64,000 nt of DNA from Taenia hydatigena (lineage: Eukaryota > Platyhelminthes > Cestoda > Cyclophyllidea > Taeniidae), in the NCBI GenBank assembly GCA_036345935.2, contig JADWOT020000007.1:3095050-3159049 (forward strand), given 5' to 3'. Numbering within the stretch: the first letter of the stretch is position 1; the number at the start of each line of letters is the position of its first letter. The translations under genes were made by a program, and so were the position numbers. The notes beneath the pieces are model-generated. The model did no database searches. It had not been told where the DNA came from and saw only the letters and a program-made list of their open reading frames with translations. Of this stretch, positions 24,561-38,300 are shown one piece after another.

Positions 24561-27500
24561 CATGGTGTCTGTTATGTCTCGGTCTCGGTTACGCGCACTT
24601 AATTGACCCCTTTGCACCGGATGGATAAGCTGGCCTGGGGGCCAAATGCAGATATTTTGTCTGAGGGATATTGTACCATTTGTGTAAAAGAGAGTTTCAA
24701 GATATCATTGTGACAAATAATGGCTTATGTCTCTCTGCTTGTTTTTAAGATCTTCGTTTAAACGTTATCTTAAAACGAAAAATATCGCATTGAAGCATTT
24801 TCCTCTTTTGAATCAAACATGCATAATAACGCTAACAAATTGCTTTCGTAAATTTCTGAATGTTGATTATAAATGTACTCGCAACCGCATGTTTAAAAGT
24901 ATTTCAGATATGGTTAGGCTTAAATTTGTGCAGTTTTGTTATTCGTGTAAAATTTTTAGCGAAACGATCTTAATCTTATACGGGTAAAATGATCTGTCAA
25001 TTTGAAGGTCATCGCTTGATGTATGTATTTTGTCTGTGGGCACATGCTGCTCCTTACTGATCATACTAAAGCTAGGATCTTGGATAAAGAATTTTAAGCT
25101 ACTGAATGTTACAGGGGAACTGGGAAAACATTGGTCTCTTTGGTACTTGTGATGGTGCTGAAATGGAGATAAACGTGAATGCGTCTGTTTCTGCTGATGC
25201 AGCAGATAAGCTTCGGTGGTAATTGAAGGAAACAGGATTTGAAATTGAATCTTCTTGTTTGAAATTCACTCAGGCATGAACATGTATCATTTTGCGAGTG
25301 CTTTTGATGCATGTTCGGTTCTTGCCGTCTTCAATGTGGATGCTTAATGAGCAGAACCTCAGTTATTCTTCTTTTTTGTCTACCCACATCTGCGTCGTGC
25401 CGGTTGTGTCATTCAAGTTGTTCTACTATTTACTAAGGCATAATCTATCGTGCCTATGGGATCTAGCACAAGTGCAATTGTAACATTTTTAAGCTGGGAC
25501 ATGTACACACTCCTTTTCATCGACGGACCGAATCGCCTCCTCCACGATATCAACAAGTATGATTTGTAGAGGCATAAGTCGAGATAGTAAGGATTCTGTT
25601 GGGAACGGGACGTCGATGTGCAGTCCACACTACCCTTAGACTAGGTGTCGGTCTGCTGATTTGATTGGTAGGTTTATCATAGAAATTTATTTCATTCTGT
25701 TTCTCCAAGCACGGACGCGTTTTTTGGTTTGAAATCCCCTGACTAACTTGACATGAGAGCTAGAGCAGTGAATTTTGCCACTGTAAGCGGAAACGAGAGA
25801 ACACGTGGCGCAGTGCGCCAGCCTAATGCCTTCTCCGGTAAAATTGCTGGAAGTCGGCTAATTGCGGCACGATATAGCAATTTCCACGTTCATGACATTG
25901 TGGACAGAAAGCACCAGTCGTTAGTGTGAGCTGAGGGTTTGGATATGCAGAGGCAGAAACTCGCCCAAATTGTAAGCCTTTGTAATCATAATACATCTGT
26001 TAGCGTTGCAACATATGTTGCATTTTTCAGTTATATGATTGATTAGGCATGTATTCTCGTCATCAGGTGCAGCCTTTAGTACCTGCGGCAGGTACTGCCG
26101 ATCGGATAGAAATCACACTTTGGTGACTTACAGCTAACTGCACTTTCGTTAGAGCCACTTTTCACCCACCTGTTTATCATGTGGCCCACTCATTTGCACA
26201 GATTTTGAGTGAGCATTTGTGGCACTACTGGTGCCCATTAATGATTAGCAAGTCTACTGCTTGTGCTCATTGACCTCTAATGATGCACCTGGCTGAGTTT
26301 GCTCACTTTCAAACTTGACCGTGCCTCTTGTTTAGCTTTGCGTTGAATCTGCGAACAACTTTACAGCTATCTGACATTTCTAATAGTGTGAGCCTATCAC
26401 AACATGTGGTCTATTGACTGCTTTATTAATGCGTTTAACTCGAAATATTAATCAGTCAATCACTAACATCCTCGCTGTCGAATCCCTGACTCCCCCTATG
26501 AGTTATTTTCTCCCTTAATTAGTAAAAATACCCATACGACGAAGTCAACCACTGGTAGATGTGCAGTTTTGGTTTCACGGGTAACGTGGTGGCTAAACCT
26601 AGCCAAGATATTTAAGCTGGATGGTGAACAGTTGAGCAGCAATATCATGTAAGCTGAGCGATCTTTGTGTAGCAAGCGTCCATGTTCTAATGTAGACGCA
26701 AAGCTCGTGCTTCGCGGTCGTTGTGTGATGTATTTTACCCAAAAGTGTGTGAGCTGTATCCCTTAGAAAGAAACGGTGAATCTAAGCGCTCACCTCCACT
26801 AGATTTTCTCGTCGATTTTTTCATTTCAAACAGAGGGGCACTCGCGATGCTCTGCTGCCTATTCAAAGATCCTGGTTAATCAGTTGCTACATTTATCTGT
26901 GACTGAATTGCTACCAAACAGACTCAGATTGTGGCAGCTTCCGCCTCCTATCCACCATTAAATGCCTACTGACCGCTTCTTATTTGCTCATTTGTTAAGC
27001 CAATGAAGACACCTTTAATGAATTCTCCATTTCTTCATCCATTGTCTGGTTGGTAGTCTGAACAGAATCAAGGTGACCTTGTACTTAGGCGCCTGTAGCA
27101 GCAAGGGTAGAATCAAAATAAAGCCATACTGATCGAAAACACTCGCCACGAAGGGAATGAGTCATGGGGGTGTCAGTTTTAGCATCATCAAGAATCGCAT
27201 GATTCTTCCAAAGCTATAGAAATCTCGACTAACTCACACACGTTAGGCAGGATTGGACAAACGACCATGGCAAAAGAGCAATACAGCTAAGGAGTTCACG
27301 CGGGGGTGATTAGTGTACCTCCTTCAAGGCAGTAAAAATAACACTGCATCTTCACTGAAAGTCACATTCGTGGGCAATTCGGAAGCGATCGCCGAAAGGG
27401 GCGTCTTATGAAGATAAACTACCCCGAGTTTGACGGCTTTGATAAATTTTCAAATTAATTCTGAATGTAAACAATGCAGCATCCTTAATATCCTAAATGT

Positions 27501-30500
27501 TTCAACCTTCCAAAGCACAATAAAACCGCCAAATTAACCAAAAAATTGTCTTGTGACCTCACAAAAATTGGAATGAGTATAAAATTACACACAGATTTTG
27601 AAAAAAAGGCTTTTTTCAAATTTGGAAGACAACGAGAATTTATTTGCTGGGATATGTTTAACTGATGCACTAATGCATGATGCATCAATCACTAGTATGA
27701 TTTAAAATTAACCATTATTTGGATGCAGGAATTACGTTTCACTGCGGACAATTACACGGAATAAGACGCCGCTTAATGCACCACATTTATCAACGTCCAG
27801 TGTACTTTGTCGGCTAATGGTAGCGGCAGAACGTTAAGGTAAGCACTGTGACGACTTCTCCCACTCGTATTTATTAAAAAATTTGTGCATAATGCACTCC
27901 GACGAAAGGCGAAACGGGTGGCACAAACAGTTGCGAAATTGAGGAAATTTAGCTGAGGGCGTGATTAGAGGCTAACGAGCACAAACACTAGACTTGCTAA
28001 TGTTTAATAAGCACCAGTAGTGACACAAACGCTTGCTAAAGATTTGTACAAGCAAGTGTACCACACAAGAAACAGGTAAAAGCAGCTCTAACGAAGGTAC
28101 AGTTATCTGTAAGTCATCTAAGTGTGATTTTAATCCCATCGGCAATACCCGCCGCATATTTAAAAGCCCATATCTAATGCCGAAGAGGCATACCAAATTA
28201 AACTACATAGATAGATTTAAAATACATAATGTAATGTAGTTTTAGGAGGTGTGTGCATCATTTTGCTTATTCAACATTTGTCAGGTTCCCTTCTCCATAC
28301 ATCTGCACACTTAACTTGCATCAATAGATTGTGCTATCGGTCTACGACGTCATGTACGCGAAAATTGCCGCACCGTACAGCTGCGATTTCCCAAAACCAC
28401 CATCTGCAATGACTACCAACATCATTTAAACTGACAAATGCCCCTTTCTTGACCACGACTTTACCACCACTGTCAGATAGACGCCTCTCTTCAAGCTTTA
28501 TACTTGGCCTTTGTTAGAACTCAACCCGAATCCCAACCCTGCTAATAATGTCAAGCGATGTATGCTAAGCATCAAGTCAGTAGTGTTGGCATTCCACCTT
28601 AAGACTTAAACATAATAGCTATCAACGTGACGTGCGTAATGATGGAGATGTGACTGTGCGCATCCTGCCACATTCGTATTCAAAAGCATCCGCAAGTGGA
28701 TCAATTGCGTAGGCATATCTCCTGCCCCATATGCCACTTGTGAGAAGTCGCCTCACCGAAGTCACCTCACTAATCGCATCTTTGCAGCGGTGGTAAGTGG
28801 CGAAACCATGCAAAATTTCTATATAAAAATTGTACAACATTTCAAAAAAACATTTTGCAACAGTTTGTCATACGGCTTAAATGCAGTGTTTAGATTTAGC
28901 CAACACATTACCCATAGAATTCAAACTACTGCCGATGTCTTGAGTAGGCATGCAGGAATTCCCCCACGGTTGGAGAGATTAAATCAGTATGGGGAGAAGC
29001 AAGGGTCAATAATGAAAAAATCTACTTGCAAGTAGATTTTTGAGAAGGCACTGCTGCCAAAGCACTGTTTTCAATTTCCGTATAGCAGTGATTTACTTCT
29101 TTTCCTTATTCGTGCTTTGACTAAGAGCAAACGGTCCGATTTACCTTCTAGAAGAAAGCAATGGGTGCCCGTAAAATTATCGGCTTGCCAAGTAGCACAC
29201 GATTGGGAGATTCTGGCCCTTACGCAGAGCGTTTGCTCATTCAAGACAATTTTCCGATAAACTAGCAGGCACATATTAGCCTAATGGTCGCTACCACCAA
29301 ATGAGTCGACAATGGTTTACCACATTCGCAGTCACATTTTGAGTCCGACCCAAATGTCATTTAATATAGACTGGTTCTTACAGATTTAAGGCCGGTTTTG
29401 CACTAAAACGATAAACGTTTCAAATTTGCATCGCACTTCCTCTCTCCTCTGTTGCACTTCTCCCAACCCCAAATAAAGTGTTCAATGGCATTTTAAACCT
29501 GTTACTATAGTGTGTTCAAGAGGTCCGCAGGGTCGTGAGCTTGATCTTGACTGCTCACTTGTCAAGCGAAATATATTTTTATATATGAACATCACATACC
29601 TACCCAAGGAAACCGTAAGCATCCAAGAAGCATATAAGCGTAAGACAAAGTGATTCTGCAAGTTGATAACTAAACGCGTCGAAAAGCTTCAGCACTGCCC
29701 AATTATGATTAAGCGCACGGCGCAAATAAATCCTCCGAGTTTATTCTTAACACCGACAAAAGAGTAGAGCACAAAGTAAAATGATGACTATCATATGCGT
29801 TGGTGGCAAATTGTAAATGAACACAATGCTAGGTTGGGAGTAACTTCCACTGGGCTGACGAGAAATATGCGGTAAAGTAAGAAAATTCCACCATCGCAAG
29901 ACCAGCCGGCTGCGATTAAGCAGTTATCTGTTTTAAAAGAAAGCGCAATATCGAAAATGTATTGTTCCTTAAAAATTCTTATGGTGAATGCTACACTTTC
30001 AACAGCGACCTGTGTCCTGATAAATAGTTTACCCTTTCAATCGGATCATGATGTAGCAACCTAATAAACCCAGTGAAAGCATCTTACACAGCATCAAAAT
30101 CTTCATAAAACAGCACACATGAAACTAAACAACACTTTTGCGTGCTCAAATATTCGTGCTGTGTCTTATAAAAAGATGCAGCGCCAACACCTAAAGTCCT
30201 CAACTGCGCAATAATGGGCAAATCATGTCCTATGGGTGTTAGCAAGCAGATTGAATGCCTACGCATTCAGGAGAACGAGATTAATTCCCAATGTAGGTTC
30301 GTTAGTTGCCGGATCAACAACTTAGTAAAAGCACCTACTTAACATTGCTCTAATTGTCTGCAATCCAGCCTAAAAATTTGCATTGTTTTATATTTGCCAC
30401 GCTAACGGGCATCGAAACTTCTATTTGCGCTCATTAATATGGTATATCAAGAGTTCAGTGTGGTTATGGTTGCTGCTGCGGACCGCAAGTCGCAAAGCTC

Positions 30501-33500
30501 ATCAAACTTGAGTTGATGTCCTCTTAATCGACTAACGCTTAGAGAGTGTAAAGTAGACCGCTTCAAGGCGAAACCGTTGTTGTTTAATCTCAAAATCGCC
30601 TTCATTTGGTCTTCTTTGAGAATCCTGCGTTAAATCAGAACATTATTAAGCAGTAAATAACCCCACAATAACAGGTTCTTCAATTTCAGAACGTCATCCT
30701 ACATTAAAATATTCGAAAGAACACCTATAATTTGATGTCAATTTATGCAAAAACAGGCTCAGTTTCCTTCCGATATACGCCTAAGAGCATAGGAGGAGAA
30801 ACGATATAACGAGAAATCACATGTATTTGTCGCTATCGTAGTTTTTAATTCAAAAGAAAATGTGTTGCTAAAGCATTAGTGCCAAGTACTCTGCGCGCTC
30901 ACAGAGGCCCGTGCAATGTTTAATCTTAAATCAAGTTTATTTTGCGCGATGGCCACAGAGCAGTACACGAGGGCACCATTGTGACTAATAACAGTGCGCG
31001 AAAGCAGTGTGATTATATTTGTTCCATACATGTGAGGAATGAAGTAGCGAAGTTGGGAACAAGAAAGCTGTATCTTCATGGCTGCGAAGAAATTGTCAGC
31101 TGATTTAGCGGTCCGCAGGAAAAGAGACAGTCGACCATGTGTTGGCGTAAAATCAAGCATTTAGTGTAACGGAGTAATTGGCATATGACATAAGCAAACA
31201 ACCATGTGTGCGTTAGAATTGCAATTAGTAATTATTATTACTGCCTAAAAAGACTATTACACTTATACGCAGGGAATAATTTATGCGATAAAAAGGCGGA
31301 ATAACTGACCATGTTAGGTGAGCGGCTCGAATTTGGCCTATGAGAAGACACCCCTCATAAACAGAAAGATATGATACCAATATTTTACCCATCGCTTGAC
31401 AAGTACAAAACACCTGCGTTTCTGTTCCGAAATCACTTATCGCATGAGTAAAGTGCATAAAACCTATCGCGCATCGCTTTTTAATACCTATTTTGGAAGC
31501 TGTTCAATAGTTTGCACAATGCCGTCATAGATCTGGTCGTCATAAATATTTTTAAGTGCCGTATGTCCTACTCCATATGACATGGAGACAACCCAGCGAA
31601 TTATCTCTGCATAATTGATCATAACTTTGTTCTGCCGCCTGTTACACCAAATGCGCCATCTACAAGGAAACTTGTAGAAAGGGGGAAAGTGAAAGCCACC
31701 TAAGGCTAGGAACGTCTTCTGCATGCAGTCCACATTTGGAAAAGGATGTATCAGTTCCCACATCATGCCAGTGACAGCAAGTGTTTGCTCAGGCTTAATA
31801 ATGTCACCTAGGGCAATTAGGTGTCCACAGTTCCGACTTCTAAATTTCGAGTAATCAAGGTCCAAAATGACACAGTCATAATTAGTAAAGCGCATTTGCC
31901 ATCAAAAGTTTTGTAAGTTCCCAATGTTACTTACTTAAACTCATCCCATCTTCGTTCAAATGCTGACCAATCATGGCAGTACCATTCGTTATATGCGATT
32001 TTTTATGCTACAGAGTGCATTCACCCGTTCATTGCATTAGTCGTTTCGAGATGGAGACACAACTGTAGACAGGCGCTAGATGGTTAATCGTTACGAATAC
32101 CCTTAGTGAGTACTTAAGGCGGAGTGATAACAAAGCATGCTTAAAAATGCGAACAGGAACAAATAAGCTCCTTAGTGCTGTGGAGTAAGACAATGGAATA
32201 TCTTTGTTTGTGGATTGTGGACGCACTTTATGCCGCATACTAACAGGCTGACCGGCGTTTGTTTGGACGAATATTCTGCCTAGTTACTAGGAAATCGGGT
32301 GGAAGTTCGTCTTCTTTACTAAATAATCTCAACAAGTTTTTAAACATGGCTTAAATTGCACGAAAGGCTTCATGGCTGAATCACGGCACAATTGTCATTC
32401 AATTAAATAGCAGCATGGATTCTATTTTTATGAATTCATGAATGGAGGGTCCACTACACCTAAATACGCTTTTGGTTGATTAACAGCGGCAAATATCTGC
32501 TTTAACAAATGGTGTGGCTAAAAGTAGACATAATTCGAACTGCACGTAAAAATTGCCACACTCTATAGACGATTGATGCTTGCTCCCCGTTTTAATGTTA
32601 CAGCTGACAGATTTGATGCAAAAAGCCTTACTACCCTCTGAAATCGGTTGTGTCATCATAGTGCGCAAAGCCTCTCTCAATACCACTTGCCATTGAATGG
32701 TCTTTAATGTTTCGAGTGTCCCTCTCCAGAAGGGAAATTAAACTGCCTGACTAGTGGTGTGATCAAAAGAACATCAGAAGTCGTCGAGCTAATTTGACCT
32801 ATAATCATGGATATAATATTGTATGCACTTCAGTGTTCCTGCCTCACTTTCGAAGGAAGAAAACGCTCTGAGATCACGGTCAGTCGAAGTATTTAACACA
32901 TTGTCAGGCATTCGCATTGCTGATGAATTTTGCGCTAAAATTTGAATATTTTACTCCATTTGCTCTACATTATCCTACGGATACACACATACCAAGAATG
33001 TCAACTCATAGCACCTTAAAATGAGTGCAGCTATGGAAGCGACTGGGTAGAATGTAAGCAGAGTGAAGGTCTGAAGCAGAAGTACGTAAGGTGGCCTATC
33101 AATCGTCTAGCCCGCCACCTTTAATCGGCCTTTCTTGACCGCAATTTCTTTACTGATGTCAGACTGATGTCTCGATCTCATCCTAACAGCGGCTGCACCA
33201 GTACGATCAACACACCGAACCATACAATTAATCCAAACTAGGGCTCTGCTTTGACCACCTCTTCTTGACAGATATGGATCGCACTCCCTCATAGACAAGG
33301 CTTCATGCGACTACATTAAGTAGGAAGTTTGCGACTGTATAGAGCCGTCCGCGTTATCCATGTAACCAGCTTGTTAGGCTCCATGGTCCAGCCATGAAGT
33401 GCGGCTGAAAACTCACGTACCACAGGATTGGACTTAATGCTATAGCCTGAACTAAAGAACTCAGTCATTTATCAGTAACTTCTCAATTAAACGCTGTACT

Positions 33501-33929
33501 TTTGAAGTTACATTGGCAGGTCATTTAATAAACCGCATCTAAGTTGAAGTTAATTCCTACCAAAGGATCCCTAAAGCAAAATCAAGGCAAAGTGGAATCT
33601 GCTTGTTTGCTGGCACCCTTCATCAAGGCGCCTCAGCAATTGCACAGTCAACAACATCATTCCAATTGCAGTTTTTAGTTAAAAGAGTTGGTCAAATACC
33701 AAGAAAAGTCAGAAAGCACATTTTACGCCTACCTTCTTCTACTCCCCATCCCTCTACACAGACTAACTGGCACTTCAAGCTGTTTTTCACTTTGCGTCTA
33801 CAAGTCTAACTGAACACAGCTTTGTAATCACTGCCATCCATTCCCCCCATAATCACCATTCTCCATTGACTAACTGATTAATAAAGCAATCAATGCACTG
33901 CGCGTTGATGTTTACTCGCACATTTAGAA
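24561..33929. other. Gene-free stretch
   Basis: Over 9 kb with no supportable gene, tRNA or repeat pair. Very AT-rich parts occur (24720-25000, 27480-27720). A minus-strand frame at 33107-33298 is basic and hydrophilic but unrecognised. Around 33700-33860 the + strand becomes pyrimidine-rich as the possible small gene at 33930 is approached. Confidence 0.35.
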
Positions 33930-34448
33930 ATGTCGAGTTGTTGTAAAGGCGTTCGCAGATTCTCCGCTCCCTTTCGCCTCTTTCACCGACAGCACCGCCT
34001 TCAACAAGGCCATTTCGCAAAAGGTAACCTGCTCATGCGTAAGTGGATATCACACCGACTCACCCGCCCTATCACTTGCAGCAATAGCAGTGAACACTCA
34101 ACTTAGGCACTCCTTTCTTCTAATTGTTGTTGCAGGTGCAAATGGACGTCGACGCCTCTCAATCTCACTGCCTCCACATCCATCGCCATCAACGTTAGCA
34201 GTGATGCTGAAGCGGTCGCAGTTTGCAGACTCCTTTTTTCCTTCCCATATAGGTAATTAGGAATGCTTGTACTAAATGAGACAAATTGTCCCCATCTAAC
34301 AAGAAAGTCTGAGCCATTTTGAGTTCCCTTGGTACCTTATTTGCCTCCCTTTGGCTCCTGTATACCCAAAATTTCCCGCTCTGATAGGAACACGCTAAGC
34401 GTTTTGGTGCTTTCTTCTTCCCAAATAGAGGCGCTCACTTCAATCTAA
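33930..34448 (+). CDS. Possible compact three-exon gene for a 76-residue basic, serine-rich protein
   Basis: Inferred exons are 33930-34023, 34136-34252 and 34429-34448. Exon 1 begins ATG and reads MSSCCKGVRRFSAPFRLF. It ends in phase 1 before GTAACC. The first acceptor is preceded by a pyrimidine tract (attgttgttgcag), and exon 2 continues in the matching phase with GRRRLSISLPPHPSPS and an LKRSQFADSFFP piece, again ending in phase 1 before GTAATT. A second acceptor (cttcttcccaaatag) leads to a short last exon ending in TAA at 34446. AATAAA follows at 34457-34462. Introns are 112 and 176 bases. Seen directly: the frames and signals. Inferred: that they are used. Two cysteines after MSS could be acylated and RRRLS fits a basophilic kinase site, but no family is recognised. 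The second and third exons overlap repeat R2, so this could be repeat-borne or coincidental. Confidence 0.28.
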
Positions 34449-35310
34449 AATGAAGGAATAAATTGGAGTAGCAGCAGAAGTGGGGCTAGGTGTGGCATGT
34501 TGAGTTATTGGGCAGGTGCTTGAGTGTTGACGACAGAAAAAGAGAAGCCGACACGCACAGTGAGCAGAGTGCAGATGGATGCAATAGGAAAGGCCATGTT
34601 CAGTCTAAGACAATCTCTACAAGGAGGACGAGTGGACAATGAGAAGAGTAGGTAGAAGTTAGAGCCGTCCTGCGAATCACGAGGTAGAAGTAGAAGCAAC
34701 GCACTAACTCTCGCTTTTGAGGGAGTAAGCATAGGAGTAGGAGGTGGAACTAAAACGAGATGGTGTTGGGCAAACTAGAGCTGCAGTTAAAAGATGGGGA
34801 TTGAAAGTGTGGCAATTCAAGCTAAGTTATGCTAAAACAAGTAAAGAGTGATTTTATTCATATTCACTCTAGCATGTGCTAGTCTTATCTGGGTTATGAT
34901 TCTTGGCATCATTTCTTCATATCACGGTCAAAGACTAGACTAGGGGAGAGATAAAGAAGACTTGCTAAGAGGGTCTGGCAGAGGATGAGGTATGAGGAGA
35001 AGGCAAAGACAGGAGCAGCTTGGCAGTGCATTTGGAAAAGATAAAGGCTTTTAAAAGCGTGAGGGAGACAGAGTAGCGATCCATTCTTGTGGTACTAAAG
35101 TGCAATATAAAGGTAAGGAAACAATATGCAAGCGATTACTCACCTCCCTTCTCAGGGTACGGTGTACACAGGGTGGGACTTGACGCGAGACGAAATACTT
35201 GGGAGCAAATCGAGCGTAGTGGGAATCGAAGGAGACGCCTATCAAAGATGCATCGAAGTGGAGCTCCCACTCCTTCATTTTGAGGACGTCATCAGACCCA
35301 AACAGACGTG
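34150..35310 (-). repeat. Dispersed repeat R2, copy B (inverted relative to copy A)
   Basis: The minus strand aligns with the + strand of copy A at 22960-24560. The clearest stretch is around 34590-34690 (cgcaggacggct...gtagagattgtctta on the minus strand) and 34440-34530. Open frames exist on both strands: minus 34505-34732 shares residues with the copy A frame (NFYL and a later VGFSFSV resembling IGFCFTA), while + 35126-35311 has a well-placed acceptor (cacctcccttctcag) and contains TGWDLTRDEILGSK, partly mirrored in copy A as GELNARRILGG. Which strand, if either, was coding is unresolved. No transposase, integrase or reverse transcriptase motif is visible. Confidence 0.7.
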
Positions 35311-38300
35311 AACTTCCAAAAGCCATCCCACCACCACCTCTAAGGCGTCTAAGCAGTGATAAGCAGACATTTAATACACTCCATTAAATGATCTGTATTT
35401 TATGATCTACTCAGATAAATCATGAAATCTGCCCAAAATTGCAAATCACTATCAATCAAAGAATTTCAACACAGCTTCCATTTTAAACATGCTTGCTCTG
35501 TGGGACAGTAGGTCACCGAGCTTTGCAGTGCATCGCTGGCCGTTGTCATAATTTTAGCCCGGAAAGAATTATTTCTCCCAGAACTAGTTAAGATTCAACC
35601 ACTACTAGAATGATTCTGCAGTGAGTTACACAAGGGTTTTGAGTAAATGGTAATTTTACATACACAATGCGGGTTTTAACTGGCTTATACCATGACCACA
35701 TCAAGAAAGTTGGAATCACGAATAAACTTTGCATCTTTACATAGGCACAAGATAGAGGCGTTTCAAGTTAAAAGCCGTAGTATGTGCCTATCCAACCCTA
35801 TCTTGCATTGTTAATTCCTTTCATGATTTACATCTAGAAGCTCATGAATTGAATTTCCGCCCACTTGGGTGAGTTAAAAAATACATCTTTAATTCTCAAG
35901 TTGGCTTGTATCCAGAGCCTTGCGACGAGTTAATTCCAATCTGATCCAGATAATACTGCCACACGTCAAATCAGCCAAGAGTAGATCAAAAATTTTTTAG
36001 TCAAATTATTTTTCTCAATGCGCTCTTACTCTCCTTCCTCATGTGGTTACATGCCCTTCATTTTATCATTCCGGCTGCTATCGACACTTTCAACATCAGC
36101 CAACAGAATTCATGTCCAGTTTTAACATTTGGTTTGTATTGGTGAAGTGGCTGTAACTCACTTAGGCATTTGTTGAGTTTTCATAAAACTCGTCAAAAAA
36201 TTAAACCTTTCGTTGACATAATAGGGTCTTCTCAAAATCTGGTTAAATGCCTTGCACAAAATAACTGCAAAGTTGGAGAAACGAAAGCGAAACACAAACA
36301 CCCATTTTGCCACTGTTCTCTGTCCACGAAATGCCATACGTTTCTAGTTCGTTATGAAAACAGAATCTTGAGTTCAAGAGATTGTGCCGATGCCTACCAG
36401 AACTTAATCAACTGTTAAAATTCCGCGTGCCTGGAGAGGTGGAAGCATGATTTACAACACCAACGCTACTAGTTTTTACTAGAAAACCAAAGGGAGGATG
36501 ATATAGATTAGAAGAAGTTAAAGTGCTTTAAAGCAGTTTTGAATTCAGGCATCTTACATCGTTCGCAACTTCAAATGCCAATGCTGTCTCTTTTTGTTTA
36601 TGATCACCTAAGGTAACAAAGCAACAAAAAGGCAACTTTTGCCTATCGTTCTTCTGGAGCAGCTGCTTCACTGATCGCATTAGTAAATAATAGCAAAGCC
36701 TAGCTCTTTATTCGGAGTGAGTTTACATTGCCGAAAAATGACCATTCTATCACCCTGTTTTTTAGACATCTTCGCAGTGGCTATGTAAACAAGTGTCTAA
36801 ATAGCGGAAAAAGTTTTGCTTGCTCTGCTGATATGCTGTGAAGCCTCAGGAACAGAAAGGTGTTCATTGATCTTCGCTCGATGGCACGTGTAGTGAAGTG
36901 AGGTCACATGAATATGTATAAAGACGAGCTTATTTTATAACCAAAATGATCTCAACGAGTGAGTTTTGTTAGTGAGCGGTTGGTGAAATGGGTTTCCACC
37001 TCGATCACCGACCGCAAAGGTGCGTATTCTTAAATTGGTTGACGAGATCGTCGACTACGCATTTGAGGCCTAGTAAATGAGGTCGAATCAGGCCCGCTTC
37101 TCTCACTTTCTCACGATTTGATTTTTTGTTTAACCACTATTGAGTGACGGTATTGAGTAAAGACTGGTTATTGCATTCTTGATAGACAAATATGAAAAGA
37201 ACAGTTTCTGAGCCTGCTCATCTTAAAACACCACCTGAGAAAAGAGCCATCAGAACGATAACCAAACTAAAGGCAGCAGTTTGGGAGAATAGCAGCGTTG
37301 TTCTTAAAAAGATGAGCAATATCAAAACTGTGGGGACGATGGTTTACTGCCTGGAAAACATGACACCTTAAATCACCACATCAAACGCAGCGGTTATTTC
37401 ACCTTAATCAACTGGAACAAAATGTGTTGCTTATGTACATCACTAACAATTATGAAATCTGCCTGACATAACGAATTACTAACATTTTTACGCCTCTATG
37501 CAACTAGACTGTGTAATTTGAGCAAGGACCCTCCTCTTTGAACAGTATAATTACTGGCATGACCGCAGAAACGCCACAGATAATGGTTTATGACTTGCAT
37601 GCGTGTTGAATGTTCATCGTGTAGATTCAACGTTGTTGTGACCTCTTTCAATATCAAAATATTGCTTGTTAATGGCAACGAAAAGAATCTGGATCATACA
37701 GCAGACATACACACATGCATAACAACGTTTTTAACAAATTAAGCCAGGTAATTATGCCACAAGGATTTATCCACTAAATCAACTTTATCCTTTTCTTTTT
37801 AACTTTATTCATAACTTGTTTCACTCTTGAAAGATATTCACTCAGACTCTACAAGATACAAGTTCAGGTATCAACAACGCAAATAGATCTTACAATAAAT
37901 TTAAAGTGTAAACATCCGGCCCAAGGTGACCTCATAACTGAAACCTTCACTTTCTCTCCTCACTTTCATCCTCTGCCTATCGCGACGATGATCGTTGCGC
38001 CTCCACTCCGCGCTTATCTTTCCGAATGCAAGCAATGCGACGCGATTCGAACTTGATAGAAATAACTGAGGAGTGTTCAGCCTAAGTAAGTCCTCACCTG
38101 CTTAGATATGCTGATGTGTGAAAACGTTTTGACTTGATGCGCTGCTGGTCAGCTGATCCAGGCTTAGCAGATGATCTCTGCCTTAGTAACCAAGCTTTTC
38201 GGACATCCACTGCTAAAATAAAACTTGAAAATTAGGAAGATTCTCTTCCCTTACCTGTAGAGTCTACATTCTCGCTATTATCATTTTAAGCCAATTCATT

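Noticed and set aside
31488..31895. 135-codon minus-strand open frame
   Set aside because: No domain or splice support. A frame of this length can occur by chance in 64 kb.
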